From: RQOF01 sp964461135
Lineage (GTDB): Bacteria > Calditrichota > Calditrichia > RBG-13-44-9
Direction of reading: 5' to 3'
DNA: 64,000 nucleotides
Assembly: GCA_964461135.1 (NCBI GenBank)
Contig: CAYWTB010000010.1
Location: 1 to 64,000, forward strand
This document shows, piece by piece, positions 9,249 to 18,767 of the stretch (position 1 is its first letter; the number at the start of each line of letters is the position of its first letter). A program made the translations under genes and the position numbers. The notes beneath the pieces were generated by a model. The model was not told the origin of the DNA. It was given only the letters and a program-made list of their open reading frames with translations, and searched no databases.

Positions 9249-9879
9249 GGACCTTCTCCTCTTTTGGATTGGAAGTGGTCAGCAATTCCAGCAGATTGGT
9301 GGAACTGATCTCCATATCAAATACCAGGCGCTGAACCTTGGTTAACAGATAATTGTAACCCAGCAGGGTAAGAATGCCTACCAGCAGGCCGGCCGCAGTG
9401 GTAATGAGTGCTTCCCAAATTCCTCCCGCCAGAACGGTTGCATTCACATTTCCGCCCAGCTCCTGGATACGCATGAATGCCTGTATCATACCGGTTACCG
9501 TTCCCAGAAAACCGGTCAGGGGCGCTACGCCGGAAATGGTTGCCAGAGCGCCAAAACCCTTTTCCAGCTGGTATATCTCCGATCTGCCGGCGCTTTCTAT
9601 GGCGTCCTTGATCTCCTCGCGGCTCTGGCCCCTCAACCGAATACCCTTCTCAATTACCTTTGAAATGGGTCCGGGCGTATTTGAACAGAGCATAAGAGCA
9701 TTATCATAATCCCGCCTGCTGATGTACTGACGGATTTTTATCAGAAAGGCATTCAGGTTTATCTTGGCCTTTCTCAGTACCATCATTCTTTCAATAAAAA
9801 TGCCGACCGCAATCAGTGAAAAAATGCCGACGAAGATCATCAGCCAGCCACCTTTAGCAAGCACAGAAAATAAACTCAT
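9238..9879 (-). CDS. exbB: ExbB/TolQ/MotA-type proton channel
   Basis: 213 residues with three membrane segments (~12-30, ~110-135, ~148-172) and the family signature SGVAPLTGFLGTVTGM in the central part, where the conserved Thr/Pro line the proton path. A strong AAGGAGG ribosome site precedes ATG 9879. It lies between the beta-barrel gene and exbD, so it belongs to a dedicated TonB motor rather than to tol-pal; no tolB or pal gene is nearby. Confidence 0.93.
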   Translation of the reverse strand: MSLFSVLAKGGWLMIFVGIFSLIAVGIFIERMMVLRKAKINLNAFLIKIRQYISRRDYDNALMLCSNTPGPISKVIEKGIRLRGQSREEIKDAIESAGRSEIYQLEKGFGALATISGVAPLTGFLGTVTGMIQAFMRIQELGGNVNATVLAGGIWEALITTAAGLLVGILTLLGYNYLLTKVQRLVFDMEISSTNLLELLTTSNPKEEKVHEA

Positions 9880-9955
9880 AAAATTTCCTCCTTAAATGAA
9901 CAATATAAACTTTTCTCTCACCGGCAACTTATCCGGAAATTACCCTGCCACAGGA

Positions 9956-11716
9956 CTACATCACCAGTCTCAGCCCCACCCGGCCGTTAATACCGGGGGC
10001 CACAAAACCTTTCCACATCTGGTATGATGTATCCAGCAGGTTCTCTCCGGCAATATAAAAGATAACGTTTTGTCTGAATTTCAGATCCAGCTGAGTGCTC
10101 AGCAGGAAATAACCGTCCAGCAGAATCCGGTTATTCAGATCATCGTAGCGGCTGCTGACATAGTTGGACCAGACAGAAATCTGATGTTCACGGTAGAAAT
10201 TCCAGCTCAGCTTACCATAAGCCGAAAAATCGGGTATGTAAGGGATAGTATTACCGGTAATGTTCTCCGGATACTGGCCCGGTTTTCGTATATCGCTGTG
10301 CAGGTAGGTAATCCACCCCATAACGCGCCAGGATGGTTGAAATTTCCAGTTAATAATACCGGTAATTTCATTAATTTTCGCTTCTTCTATCACCCCGTAT
10401 ACCCAGCCCGGATAACCGTTCACTGCCATGGCGGCCGGCAAAGAATCCGAGGGTGCCACGGGCGCGGGGTAGTACTTTACCTTTGAGAAACTGCCCTGCA
10501 CATTCACATCCAGTGCCTGGTTAATATTCAGGCTGAATCCGGTTTCCAGGCGGGACCGGTAATTTAACAGCCGCGGCGGAGCGAATTCACTGAAAGGCAG
10601 AGCTCTTACTTCATCCCTCATCCGGAGCATCTCCCGGCCCGGCCGGAACCTGCCGTAAATGGTTCCTTTTCCTGAAAATCCCAGGACAAGAGTGGCATAA
10701 GGATAAACGTCATCGGTCTTTACCTTATTCGTGGAACCGGTAACATTTTTATCCTCACCGGCCTGGTAACGCGCCCCTCCCTGAACAGCAAGCCGCCCGA
10801 TTTCCTGCTGAATGTAAACCAGTCCGCTGAATATAGTAGATTTATACTCCTTTAAGCCGGTACTGTCCGCAGGAACCATTTTCAGATTACCATCGGACAC
10901 ATTTATAGCGCTATTCGAGTATTCTCCCTTCAGGCCAATGCCCGTTTTTTCAATTTTGACAAACGCATTGCCGTATGCAAAACCCCCGTTATCTTTATAC
11001 CTGAAGGCATTTTCAAAATCGTCCAGATAGTAGCCTCCTCCCAGTTCAGTGCGAAACATCTTTGTCCATTCCTGTTCGAGGTTTCCGGTGAATTTCCAGA
11101 AAGTGGTCTGTGTCTCCCAGTCCTGCAGGTACTTCTCCCGGTTTCCCCAGATACCCTGTTTATAAAACCGGTAATCAGTAGCCAGGCTGAAGAGATGGCC
11201 GGGAGCCAGTTGCTGATGAATTCCTGCCTGCATTCCCATCCGGGTCCATTGGGCATTATCTACATGACCGTCACTGCGCCCAAAATCTGCCGATAAATAA
11301 GGTAAAGTATTTTTCGCCTTGAATTGCATATTTACATTGACCCCGGCCGTATTATACGAGCCATAATGAACACGGGAATCAAGCCAGGGAAACTCATAAA
11401 GACGGAAAAGTGATGCTTTTATCCTGGAAAATTGAAACGTAATGGCCGGGAGTTGCTTACGATAAATATCTTGATTTTCCGACCAGCCTATTTTTACTTC
11501 CTTGAAAATTCGGGTGCGTACTTTGCTGGGAAGAAAGACTTTGGCCAATCCCACGATGGTATATTCCTGCATCTCAATAGGCGGCAGATCCCTGGGAGCT
11601 TTGCTAACACTCACCGGGGGTGATTTCAGGGTATCCACAACCTCCTGGCTGAAAAGGATTTTACCCCCTCCTGTTATCAGAATTGCAGAAATAATCAAGA
11701 ATAAATGTTTTCTCAT
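9956..11716 (-). CDS. TonB-dependent-receptor-like outer-membrane beta-barrel without a plug
   Basis: 586 residues with a signal peptide (~1-23). Almost the whole protein reads as amphipathic beta strands with aromatic girdles, and the C-terminal stretch (AGENLLDTSYQMWKGF ... GRVGLRLVM) is typical of TonB-dependent receptors. The usual ~130-residue plug is absent: after about 50 residues, which include a possible TonB-box-like EYTIVG, the barrel appears to start. Its ATG overlaps the upstream TPR gene stop (ATGA, 4 bases). Substrate unknown. It could be a passive porin-like relative, but the adjacent tonB, exbB and exbD argue for an energised role. Confidence 0.75.
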   Translation of the reverse strand: MRKHLFLIISAILITGGGKILFSQEVVDTLKSPPVSVSKAPRDLPPIEMQEYTIVGLAKVFLPSKVRTRIFKEVKIGWSENQDIYRKQLPAITFQFSRIKASLFRLYEFPWLDSRVHYGSYNTAGVNVNMQFKAKNTLPYLSADFGRSDGHVDNAQWTRMGMQAGIHQQLAPGHLFSLATDYRFYKQGIWGNREKYLQDWETQTTFWKFTGNLEQEWTKMFRTELGGGYYLDDFENAFRYKDNGGFAYGNAFVKIEKTGIGLKGEYSNSAINVSDGNLKMVPADSTGLKEYKSTIFSGLVYIQQEIGRLAVQGGARYQAGEDKNVTGSTNKVKTDDVYPYATLVLGFSGKGTIYGRFRPGREMLRMRDEVRALPFSEFAPPRLLNYRSRLETGFSLNINQALDVNVQGSFSKVKYYPAPVAPSDSLPAAMAVNGYPGWVYGVIEEAKINEITGIINWKFQPSWRVMGWITYLHSDIRKPGQYPENITGNTIPYIPDFSAYGKLSWNFYREHQISVWSNYVSSRYDDLNNRILLDGYFLLSTQLDLKFRQNVIFYIAGENLLDTSYQMWKGFVAPGINGRVGLRLVM

Positions 11717-14700
11717 AAAGCCGCCAGCCGTTCTTTTGCTTTCTCACTGATTTTTTCGGTGAGATATTTACTGACCACTTCCTGGTAAGCTTTTTTAGCC
11801 TCATCCAGCTGTCCAAGTTTTTCATAGGTGTTTCCTGCCGAGTAAAGAGCATTAGCCACCCAGGTGGGATAACCCTGGTACACATATTTTACCCGCAGAT
11901 AATTGGCCAAAGCCTCCTGATAATCTCCCGCATTGAAATACACATCACCTATAACTTTCTGGGCCTGAGCCGCCAGTTCATCATTACGGTCCTGGATCAC
12001 CTGAGTGAGAAGTTCTTTTGCCTTCTCTATGGATCCGGCACGGGCTTCCACCCGGGCTTCCTCTACGCGTGCCTGATAGGAACTGAAGGAACCGGCATTA
12101 ACGCTTATGGACTTCTGGAATTGTCCACGGGCGACATCATCTTTACCCTGCTTGAGGTATGTAAGACCCAGCTGGTAATGAACTTCGCTTAGAAAGGCCG
12201 TATCCTGGCTGCGCCGGTTTGTACCGGCCAGAATTTTCTGGAAATAATCCGCCGATTTATCAAGCTGATTGTTTTCACGTTGAATTATCCCAAGTTGGAA
12301 AAGGGCATCCGGTACCACATCGCTGTCGGGATACTGTTGAACTACTTTATCAAAAGATTGAATGGCTTCCGTCGTCTGATTAAGATTTACATAGCTCAAA
12401 CCAATCCAGTACTGGGCTTTGGGCGCCATGAGTGAGCCGGGATACTGACGCAGGAAATACTGATAGGCGTGAATGGCTTCCTGGAACTGGTTTAAACCAA
12501 AATAGAAATCTCCGCGGCGCAGCAACAGTTCCTGGCTGAGCTGGCTGTTGGGATTTTGCCGGATATACTGATCGGCCACCTTAAAAGCCTGTTCCACCTG
12601 GCCCATCTGCATGGCGGACCATTGCAAGCCACTGATGGCTTCTCCCGATACTGGACTATCCGGAAATTTTTTTATCACATCCTCGTACCACACCATTGCT
12701 GCCCGGAAATCCCTCTTGTTGTAAAAAGCATCCCCGGTTTCATAATAAACACGTGGCAGCAGATCGCTTTTCGGATATGTCTGCACGAATTCCTTGTAAT
12801 TATAGATGGCACGGTCAAAATCATTCTGCATGAAGTAGGTTCGCGCAATCATATAACGGGCATTCTCATCATATTCCCCTTTACGGGTGTCCTGCATGAG
12901 TTTCTGAAACTGGGGCCGTGCATCGGAATATTTTTCCTGTTTCACATAACACATGCCCATCTGAAAAATGGCCCATTCCCGTTCCTGTCCGGAGGGAAAA
13001 TTCTGCAGATAGTGCTGATAATAGGATAGGGCATCACCATATTTTTTCTGGGCAAAATATGCATCCCCGTTCCGCAACAGGGCATCCGCTTTATAAACGG
13101 GTTTATCACTGATCTTCGCCAGCTCGCCGAATTCTTTAATTGCTTCATTAAAACGACTCAGCTGATAATAGCTCCAGGCAATACCATACCGAGCATCATT
13201 GGCATAAGTATGATTGGGATATTTCGTCAGATATTTCTTATAGGCCTGCAGGGCGGCATTATAATCACCCTGGTTGTATAACGCCTCTGCCAGCCAGTAT
13301 TGCACATCCGCATCCAGATTTCCCGCCGGATATTCCTGCAGGTACTGGTGCAGATCCCGTGCAGTCTGTGCATACTCTCCCAGTTGAAAAGAACACCACC
13401 CTCTCTTGAAAAGGACTTCCTGGCGGATATCATCCGGTGCCCGGGTTATCTTATTCAGCATTTCCAAAGCATTTGCATAATTTTTTAAACCTATCCAATT
13501 GTCCGCACTCATTTTTAATGCCAGCGGGTGCAGGTCGCTTTCCGGATAAAGTTCCAGCAATTTCTGCAGGTAGTTGAGAGACTCTTGGAAATTATTCTGA
13601 TCAAATTCCATTCCTGCCTGTTCATAAAGAGCATCATCCGCATATTCACTGGAGGGCTGGGTAATGACCAGCTGATTGAAAAGCTGATCAGCATTCTGGT
13701 ATTCCTTGAGTTTTTTCTTGCATAATGCAGCGTAAAAAAGACCTTTAATCCCTGTGGGGTCATTTTTCCGGCTGGTGGCTACACCCTGGAAAATTTCAAG
13801 GGCCTGTTGATATTTTTCTTCCACAAAATAAGTCCATCCCAGAGAAAACTGGGCCTGCCAGTAAATTTCATGATAGGGAAATTCCTGGGTGATCCGCTGA
13901 TAAATTTCACGGGCCCTTTGCACATCTCCCTTGGAAAAAGTTGCTTCCCCGATAAGAAAAAGGCCCTGGGGTTTGAAGCGATTTTCGGTATCTTTTTTCA
14001 ATCCCTCCATCGTAATCTGAATGGCATCATCAAAACGCCCCATCTGATAATAAATATTTCCCTGAATAAAGTAGGCCTCCAGGCTCAGCTGATTATCGGG
14101 AAATTCGGTCACTAATTTACGGTAGACGTCCAGTGCCTCCTGCGGACGTTCGGTATCCTGATAAATCCATCCCAGGCTGTAATAAGCATATACCTTGATA
14201 TCTGCCTGCGGATATTTTTTAATACATTGCTGATAAGCCGCTTCGGCCTTTTCCAGCTGTCGCAGCTTATAGTAACTCTCGCCCATCCAGTAATAGGCCT
14301 CAGCAGCCAGTTCGTGTTGAGGATAGGTCAGCATGAATTTCTGTATAGTGGTAATGGTCGGATTATATTGATTGTTTTTATAATAAGATAATCCCATACG
14401 GAAAAGGGCTTCATCGGCGAGGGTTCCTGCAGGAAATTCCTGTATATGCTGCTGGTATTTCTGAATGGCCGCCGGGTATTGACCCAGATAGAAATAACAC
14501 TCCGCCTGCAGAAAATTTACCTCTTCCTGCAGGGCACTGGCGGGGTATTTCTTACTGAAATCCTTCAGTTGTTGCAGGGCCAGTTCATACATACTATCAT
14601 CAAACATGCCCCGGGCTGTCAGGTAATCCTGCTTTTCAATCTTGGGAAGCTGGGCTGGAATAACCGAAAAGGTAAGAAATAATATTATCAGAATTTCAAT

Positions 14701-14721
14701 CTTTAACCAGCGTGGACGCAT
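11713..14721 (-). CDS. Very long secreted TPR protein, first gene of the TonB operon
   Basis: 1002 residues: a signal peptide (~1-24, FLTFSVIPAQ) followed by about 25 TPR-like repeats of ~35 residues up to the C-terminus, many with the YPxSxxAxxAxYxxG pattern of BamD/YbgF-type repeats. No lipobox cysteine is seen after the signal, so it is probably soluble in the periplasm. GAGG precedes ATG 14721 by 8 bases. It leads the operon and overlaps the barrel gene by 4 bases, so it may act as a periplasmic scaffold for the barrel. The function is not known. Confidence 0.85.
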   Translation of the reverse strand: MRPRWLKIEILIILFLTFSVIPAQLPKIEKQDYLTARGMFDDSMYELALQQLKDFSKKYPASALQEEVNFLQAECYFYLGQYPAAIQKYQQHIQEFPAGTLADEALFRMGLSYYKNNQYNPTITTIQKFMLTYPQHELAAEAYYWMGESYYKLRQLEKAEAAYQQCIKKYPQADIKVYAYYSLGWIYQDTERPQEALDVYRKLVTEFPDNQLSLEAYFIQGNIYYQMGRFDDAIQITMEGLKKDTENRFKPQGLFLIGEATFSKGDVQRAREIYQRITQEFPYHEIYWQAQFSLGWTYFVEEKYQQALEIFQGVATSRKNDPTGIKGLFYAALCKKKLKEYQNADQLFNQLVITQPSSEYADDALYEQAGMEFDQNNFQESLNYLQKLLELYPESDLHPLALKMSADNWIGLKNYANALEMLNKITRAPDDIRQEVLFKRGWCSFQLGEYAQTARDLHQYLQEYPAGNLDADVQYWLAEALYNQGDYNAALQAYKKYLTKYPNHTYANDARYGIAWSYYQLSRFNEAIKEFGELAKISDKPVYKADALLRNGDAYFAQKKYGDALSYYQHYLQNFPSGQEREWAIFQMGMCYVKQEKYSDARPQFQKLMQDTRKGEYDENARYMIARTYFMQNDFDRAIYNYKEFVQTYPKSDLLPRVYYETGDAFYNKRDFRAAMVWYEDVIKKFPDSPVSGEAISGLQWSAMQMGQVEQAFKVADQYIRQNPNSQLSQELLLRRGDFYFGLNQFQEAIHAYQYFLRQYPGSLMAPKAQYWIGLSYVNLNQTTEAIQSFDKVVQQYPDSDVVPDALFQLGIIQRENNQLDKSADYFQKILAGTNRRSQDTAFLSEVHYQLGLTYLKQGKDDVARGQFQKSISVNAGSFSSYQARVEEARVEARAGSIEKAKELLTQVIQDRNDELAAQAQKVIGDVYFNAGDYQEALANYLRVKYVYQGYPTWVANALYSAGNTYEKLGQLDEAKKAYQEVVSKYLTEKISEKAKERLAAL

Positions 14722-15009
14722 AATCCAATCCTCATAAAATTATTAAAGCCTTAATATACAAGATTTAACGAAGTTTGGCAAAGAGAATTAACATCATGAA
14801 AATGAAAGAACATTATGAGTATAACATATTCTCGTTATGTTACAACTCTAGTATATACCCAATTTCATTTTTCGTTCCGGTTATTATAATTTTTATTGTT
14901 GAAATTGTTGAAAAATCTGAACAGAAGGGATCAGGCCCGGAATCCGACGCATATTTTTCCGAGTGTTATCCGTTGAATTTACGGCTTCACCAGAGTAAAT
15001 TTACAGTGA

Positions 15010-15789
15010 ATGAAGCGAATGCAACTGTTTGAACTTGAAGATTTTCCATGGTTTTCAGGCACGATTAGAAATCTGGTGACGGATTATCTGGGATTTCTGG
15101 TTAATAAGTTCGGGCTCTACCGGCCGGTGCTGCCCCGCCTGGGCCAATTATTACAGGAGTTGAATTGTTTCACTCTTATCGATCTGGGTTCGGGCGGTTC
15201 CGGGCCTGTTTTAGACATTCTGAAATATTTCAACAGCCGGGGAATACTGGACCTGCAAGTGGTTCTAACCGATTTTTATCCTCACCTGGACGCGTTTAAA
15301 AAAGTTCAATATCAAGCCCCGGAAAACATCTCTTTCGTTTCTTCAGCGGTGGATGCCCGCTTGATTCCCACCGAACTGAAAGGCTTCCGCACCTTTTTTA
15401 ACACTTTTCATCATTTTAATCCGCTGGATGCCCGGCACATTCTGACTGCAACCGCTGAAAGCAGGCAGGGAATGGCTGCATTTGAACTGGCTGGCCGGGA
15501 TTTTCTGACCATTCTCTTCATTCTGCTGTCTCCATTAATTGCTTTGATCCTGACTCCATTAATAAAACCACTGACGTTGTCACGATTTATTCTAACCTAT
15601 ATCATTCCCATTATCCCGTTTATCGTGGTATGGGATGGCATCATATCAAATTTAAGAACCTATTCCCCCGCGGAGTTAAATAGTCTCACCGGCAGTATTA
15701 AAATATCCGGATATAAGTGGGAGTACGGGCGGTTAAAAGGGAGGTTTGGGACTCGGGTTACCTATCTTCTGGGATATCCGGAAAAATGA
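15010..15789 (+). CDS. Class I SAM-dependent methyltransferase-like protein with membrane hairpin
   Basis: 259 residues. The Rossmann motif I is LIDLGSGGSGPVLDIL (~55-70), followed by an acidic motif II (VVLTDFYPH) and NTFHHFNP near motif IV, which supports SAM binding. Unusually, two hydrophobic stretches (~170-190 and ~197-216) sit in the last third, suggesting membrane attachment or a lipid-like substrate. ATG 15010 and ATG 15019 are both possible starts. It is a single gene facing the UbiA gene, which makes a quinone or prenyl-lipid link tempting but unproven. Confidence 0.65.
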   Translation: MKRMQLFELEDFPWFSGTIRNLVTDYLGFLVNKFGLYRPVLPRLGQLLQELNCFTLIDLGSGGSGPVLDILKYFNSRGILDLQVVLTDFYPHLDAFKKVQYQAPENISFVSSAVDARLIPTELKGFRTFFNTFHHFNPLDARHILTATAESRQGMAAFELAGRDFLTILFILLSPLIALILTPLIKPLTLSRFILTYIIPIIPFIVVWDGIISNLRTYSPAELNSLTGSIKISGYKWEYGRLKGRFGTRVTYLLGYPEK

Positions 15790-15796
15790 GCACGGT

Positions 15797-16696
15797 TTAG
15801 TCCAGTATACATGCCAGCGGGAAAAAAATATATTCCAGATAAAACAGTTTCCAGATAAACTGATAATGCCGGGTCATGGATGATTTTATTGAGGGATTTA
15901 CCCGCAAGCCGGCAGATAGAAAAATTATCAGCAATATAAAATGTATTCCCGCAAAAAAAAGTTTATTGACCCCCGAGATGACAAATATTCCGGCCAGTAT
16001 AATCGCGCTGTATAAAACACTTAAAAAGATGGTACCGATGTGAAACAACGATTTCTGGCCCAGGCGTACGGCAAAGGTCAAGATCTTAAACTGAAGATCA
16101 CCCTCAACGTCAGGAATATCTTTAAACCAGGCAATCATCAGGCTGAATCCGAACATGAAAAAAGTAAGGGCCCAAATTTTTGAGGGGATAAAGGGACGGG
16201 GCATCAGGATAGTTATAAAATAAAGGTAAATACCAAGATTTATGACAAAGCCGCGCACCGTTAAAATTGAAAAAGCCGCCCAGAAGGGAAATCGTTTTAA
16301 ACGGATCGGTGGCAGGGAGTAAAGCGTCCCCAGAAACACGCTTATGATGACAACCAGGGAGAGAAATATTCCCTGCGTTAATGCCAGGCTAAGGGACAAG
16401 ATACCGCTTACAGCCACGATTATTTTGGCAGCCGGGATTGACAGCATTCCGGCCGGAATGGGGAGATCGGGCTTATTAATACGATCAATTTCCACATCTT
16501 CAATCTGATTGAGACCTACAATATATATATTGCCCGCCAGACAGCTGATGAGTGCCATTATGAATGAACCAACGGGAATTTCATGAAAAGCGGTTATATC
16601 CACTGCAATAACAAAGAGAGCAACGATACTTAGGGTTGTACCAATGACAGTATGAGGACGGGAGAATTTCCACAGCGTACGGAAAAATTTAATCAT
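15797..16696 (-). CDS. UbiA-family prenyltransferase
   Basis: 299 residues, nine or so membrane helices. The first prenyl-diphosphate/Mg site is N63-x3-D67-x3-D71 (NQIEDVEID) and the second is in WFKDIPDVEGD (~195-205). These enzymes attach a polyprenyl chain to an aromatic acceptor (quinones, tocopherol, chlorophyll, archaeal-type lipids). The NKPDLPIPAG segment resembles the homogentisate prenyltransferase branch, but the acceptor cannot be set from sequence alone. It lies 110 bases downstream of the 5'-nucleotidase gene on the same strand. Confidence 0.88.
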   Translation of the reverse strand: MIKFFRTLWKFSRPHTVIGTTLSIVALFVIAVDITAFHEIPVGSFIMALISCLAGNIYIVGLNQIEDVEIDRINKPDLPIPAGMLSIPAAKIIVAVSGILSLSLALTQGIFLSLVVIISVFLGTLYSLPPIRLKRFPFWAAFSILTVRGFVINLGIYLYFITILMPRPFIPSKIWALTFFMFGFSLMIAWFKDIPDVEGDLQFKILTFAVRLGQKSLFHIGTIFLSVLYSAIILAGIFVISGVNKLFFAGIHFILLIIFLSAGLRVNPSIKSSMTRHYQFIWKLFYLEYIFFPLACILD

Positions 16697-16806
16697 TTTT
16701 TTTCGGATTCTTATCAGATACAGCAGGTTCCTTCACTCCGGCCTGATTTTTTCCCTATATTTATCACCCGCATTTTTGATTGTCCTCCCTGTGTCGAAAA
16801 TCCTCC

Positions 16807-18489
16807 CTATTTATGTACTGTCTTCTCCGGTTGTTCAAATCCCTTGATCCAGGCGGGATCCGGGGCGGCGTCATTATTTTTTTCCCAGCTGTCCCGCACC
16901 CGGATGTTCAATGGGGAGTGTTCCTGAATGTATCCTGCGACCGCATCCCGCAGCAGGATTCCGGTATAAGCCACCCGCTCCACCGGAATTTCCTTCAGTA
17001 TGGACATGCCCGAATTCCCTTCCATCAGATAATCGGTTGTGGCCACACGGTACATTTTATCCGGTTGTAAAGGCTGGCCATCGATGGAAAAAGCGGTGAT
17101 CCTGTCCCCTTCCGGGCGGGTAGGATTATATACGATTTTGCCTCCGGAAATAGCTAATCCCTGCCGGTTTCCCCTGATTTTATCTTCCACCATTTTTTTA
17201 ATAAACCGGCCGGAAACAGTAAAGTCAACAATCTGATTGCCAAAAGGCAATACCTTAAAAATATCCTCCTGGGAGATGGGACCCACTTTGATATCCGCCC
17301 TTACCCCTCCGTAATTGGTAAAGGCAAAATCTGCCCGCACCCTTTCCCTCATGGAATTTGTAACTAGTTCGTACATGGGGGCTTCTGTTCCGGAACGGGT
17401 GAGAGCCGTTTGGGTAGTTCCAATTACATCCCGAAAGCCCTTCTCATATTTTTCCTGCTGGGAACGGATATAGGCAGCCACAGTACTGTCCGGCCAGAAC
17501 TCATCCTCTTGCAGCAACAGCAGTGTACCTGCGTCGTCCGGGTAATCATAATCCATTATACTTTTTGTGTTTTTGTTTATTTTCACCATCAACCAACCCA
17601 GATTCCCACCATTGCCATAATTCTGAACACAAATGGTGTGGGTAACGGGATCTTCCCACGGTTTCTGATATCCTTTATGCAGATGGCCTCCCAGCAGAAT
17701 GTCTATTCCCTTCACGAAATGGGCTATTTCCATGGCATTAGCATACCCTCTGTCCAGCACTTCCTGAAGGGTGGTGTGCTGCAATTCCCTATATCCTTCC
17801 CGCTCATCATATGGCAGACCGGTATGTACCATCACAATAACCAGGTCAACCTTTTCTTTTTCCCGTAATTCATCAACGGCTTTCTGCATTGCCGGGATTT
17901 CCGGCAGAAAGGTGAGTCCCTTGATATTTTCCGGAAAACTCATTTGCTCAGTACCCACCGTGGTGCATCCGGTGAAACCAACGCGTATCCCTTTGATATC
18001 CTTCACCACATATTTTTTCAGGGGAGACCAGATTTTACCGCTGGCCCGCTCAACAATATTACTGCTGATCCAGGGAAAATCAGACATTTCAATCAGTGTC
18101 TTCAGATTTTCCGCACCCAGGTCAAAATCATGGTTTCCCGGTACACAGGCATTATAGCCTGCCATATTCATGTATTCTACGATGGATATTCCTTTGGAAA
18201 GAGTACCCACCAGGGTGCCCTGAAAGATATCTCCCGCATCAATAAGCAGGGAGGCACCGCCTTTCTTCGTAATGTTTTCCTGTGCTTTCTTCATAATAGT
18301 CACAGCTGCAGCACCCCCGCCCAGGCGGGGAGGAAATTCCGGATTTAAAAATTCCGCCTCCTGCTCTTCAATATTTCCATGCACATCATTGGTAAAGAAT
18401 AGATTCAGATAAAAGGTATCATTCTGATTATTCGCCGCCAGGAAAGAAACTATCAATAAGAAAATCCATAGAACATTAAAATTTTTCAT
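16807..18489 (-). CDS. 5'-nucleotidase/UshA-type metallophosphoesterase, secreted
   Basis: 560 residues with a signal peptide (~1-19). The N-terminal calcineurin-like domain has the metal motifs NDVHG, DAGDIFQG, PGNHDFD and GGHLHKG; the C-terminal 5'-nucleotidase domain (~350-520) includes FGNQIVDFTVSG. It hydrolyses nucleotides or sugar nucleotides in the periplasm. Length and domain order match the UshA/YfkN family. No sorting domain or lipobox is seen. Confidence 0.9.
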   Translation of the reverse strand: MKNFNVLWIFLLIVSFLAANNQNDTFYLNLFFTNDVHGNIEEQEAEFLNPEFPPRLGGGAAAVTIMKKAQENITKKGGASLLIDAGDIFQGTLVGTLSKGISIVEYMNMAGYNACVPGNHDFDLGAENLKTLIEMSDFPWISSNIVERASGKIWSPLKKYVVKDIKGIRVGFTGCTTVGTEQMSFPENIKGLTFLPEIPAMQKAVDELREKEKVDLVIVMVHTGLPYDEREGYRELQHTTLQEVLDRGYANAMEIAHFVKGIDILLGGHLHKGYQKPWEDPVTHTICVQNYGNGGNLGWLMVKINKNTKSIMDYDYPDDAGTLLLLQEDEFWPDSTVAAYIRSQQEKYEKGFRDVIGTTQTALTRSGTEAPMYELVTNSMRERVRADFAFTNYGGVRADIKVGPISQEDIFKVLPFGNQIVDFTVSGRFIKKMVEDKIRGNRQGLAISGGKIVYNPTRPEGDRITAFSIDGQPLQPDKMYRVATTDYLMEGNSGMSILKEIPVERVAYTGILLRDAVAGYIQEHSPLNIRVRDSWEKNNDAAPDPAWIKGFEQPEKTVHK

Positions 18490-18707
18490 GAAAAAGCCTT
18501 TTTTACTGTGCGAATTTTACGATTAAAAATCTGCTTTGTTCTCCGTTAATCGGGAAAAAGGACTTCGCTTCCCTGATTGAATATACCCGGACCGTTTTCA
18601 TCAGACAAGATATTTTTTAAACGAGGGCAAGACCATAACCGGTAAATTTATCGAGATAAAATCTGCACCCTCACCAACTCCGGTAAAGCGGGCCGGGAAA
18701 ACTCCAT
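18490..18707. other. Short intergenic region
   Basis: About 220 bases between the 5'-nucleotidase start and the rpoD terminator. It should hold the nucleotidase promoter on the minus strand. No gene or clear regulatory motif seen. Confidence 0.3.
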
Positions 18708-18741
18708 AAAAAAACCCGAAGTTTCATACTCCGGGTTTTTT
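18708..18741 (-). terminator. Rho-independent terminator of rpoD
   Basis: Stem AAAACCCG-AGT (18711-18722) pairs with ACT-CGGGTTTT (18728-18739), one internal mismatch and a 5-base loop. Read on the minus strand it ends in a run of U 27 bases after the rpoD stop. The plus strand also has a T run, so it may work both ways. Confidence 0.8.
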
Positions 18742-18767
18742 CTCTGAATACGCTGGATACAGGAAAA

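Noticed and set aside
8829..9879. tolQ-tolR of a Tol-Pal system
   Set aside because: No tolB or pal follows; a receptor-like barrel precedes the genes and a TonB gene follows, so exbB-exbD fits better.
14775..15032. 85-codon plus-strand frame before the methyltransferase-like gene
   Set aside because: Needs a TTG start without a ribosome site, and overlaps the start of the real gene in another frame.
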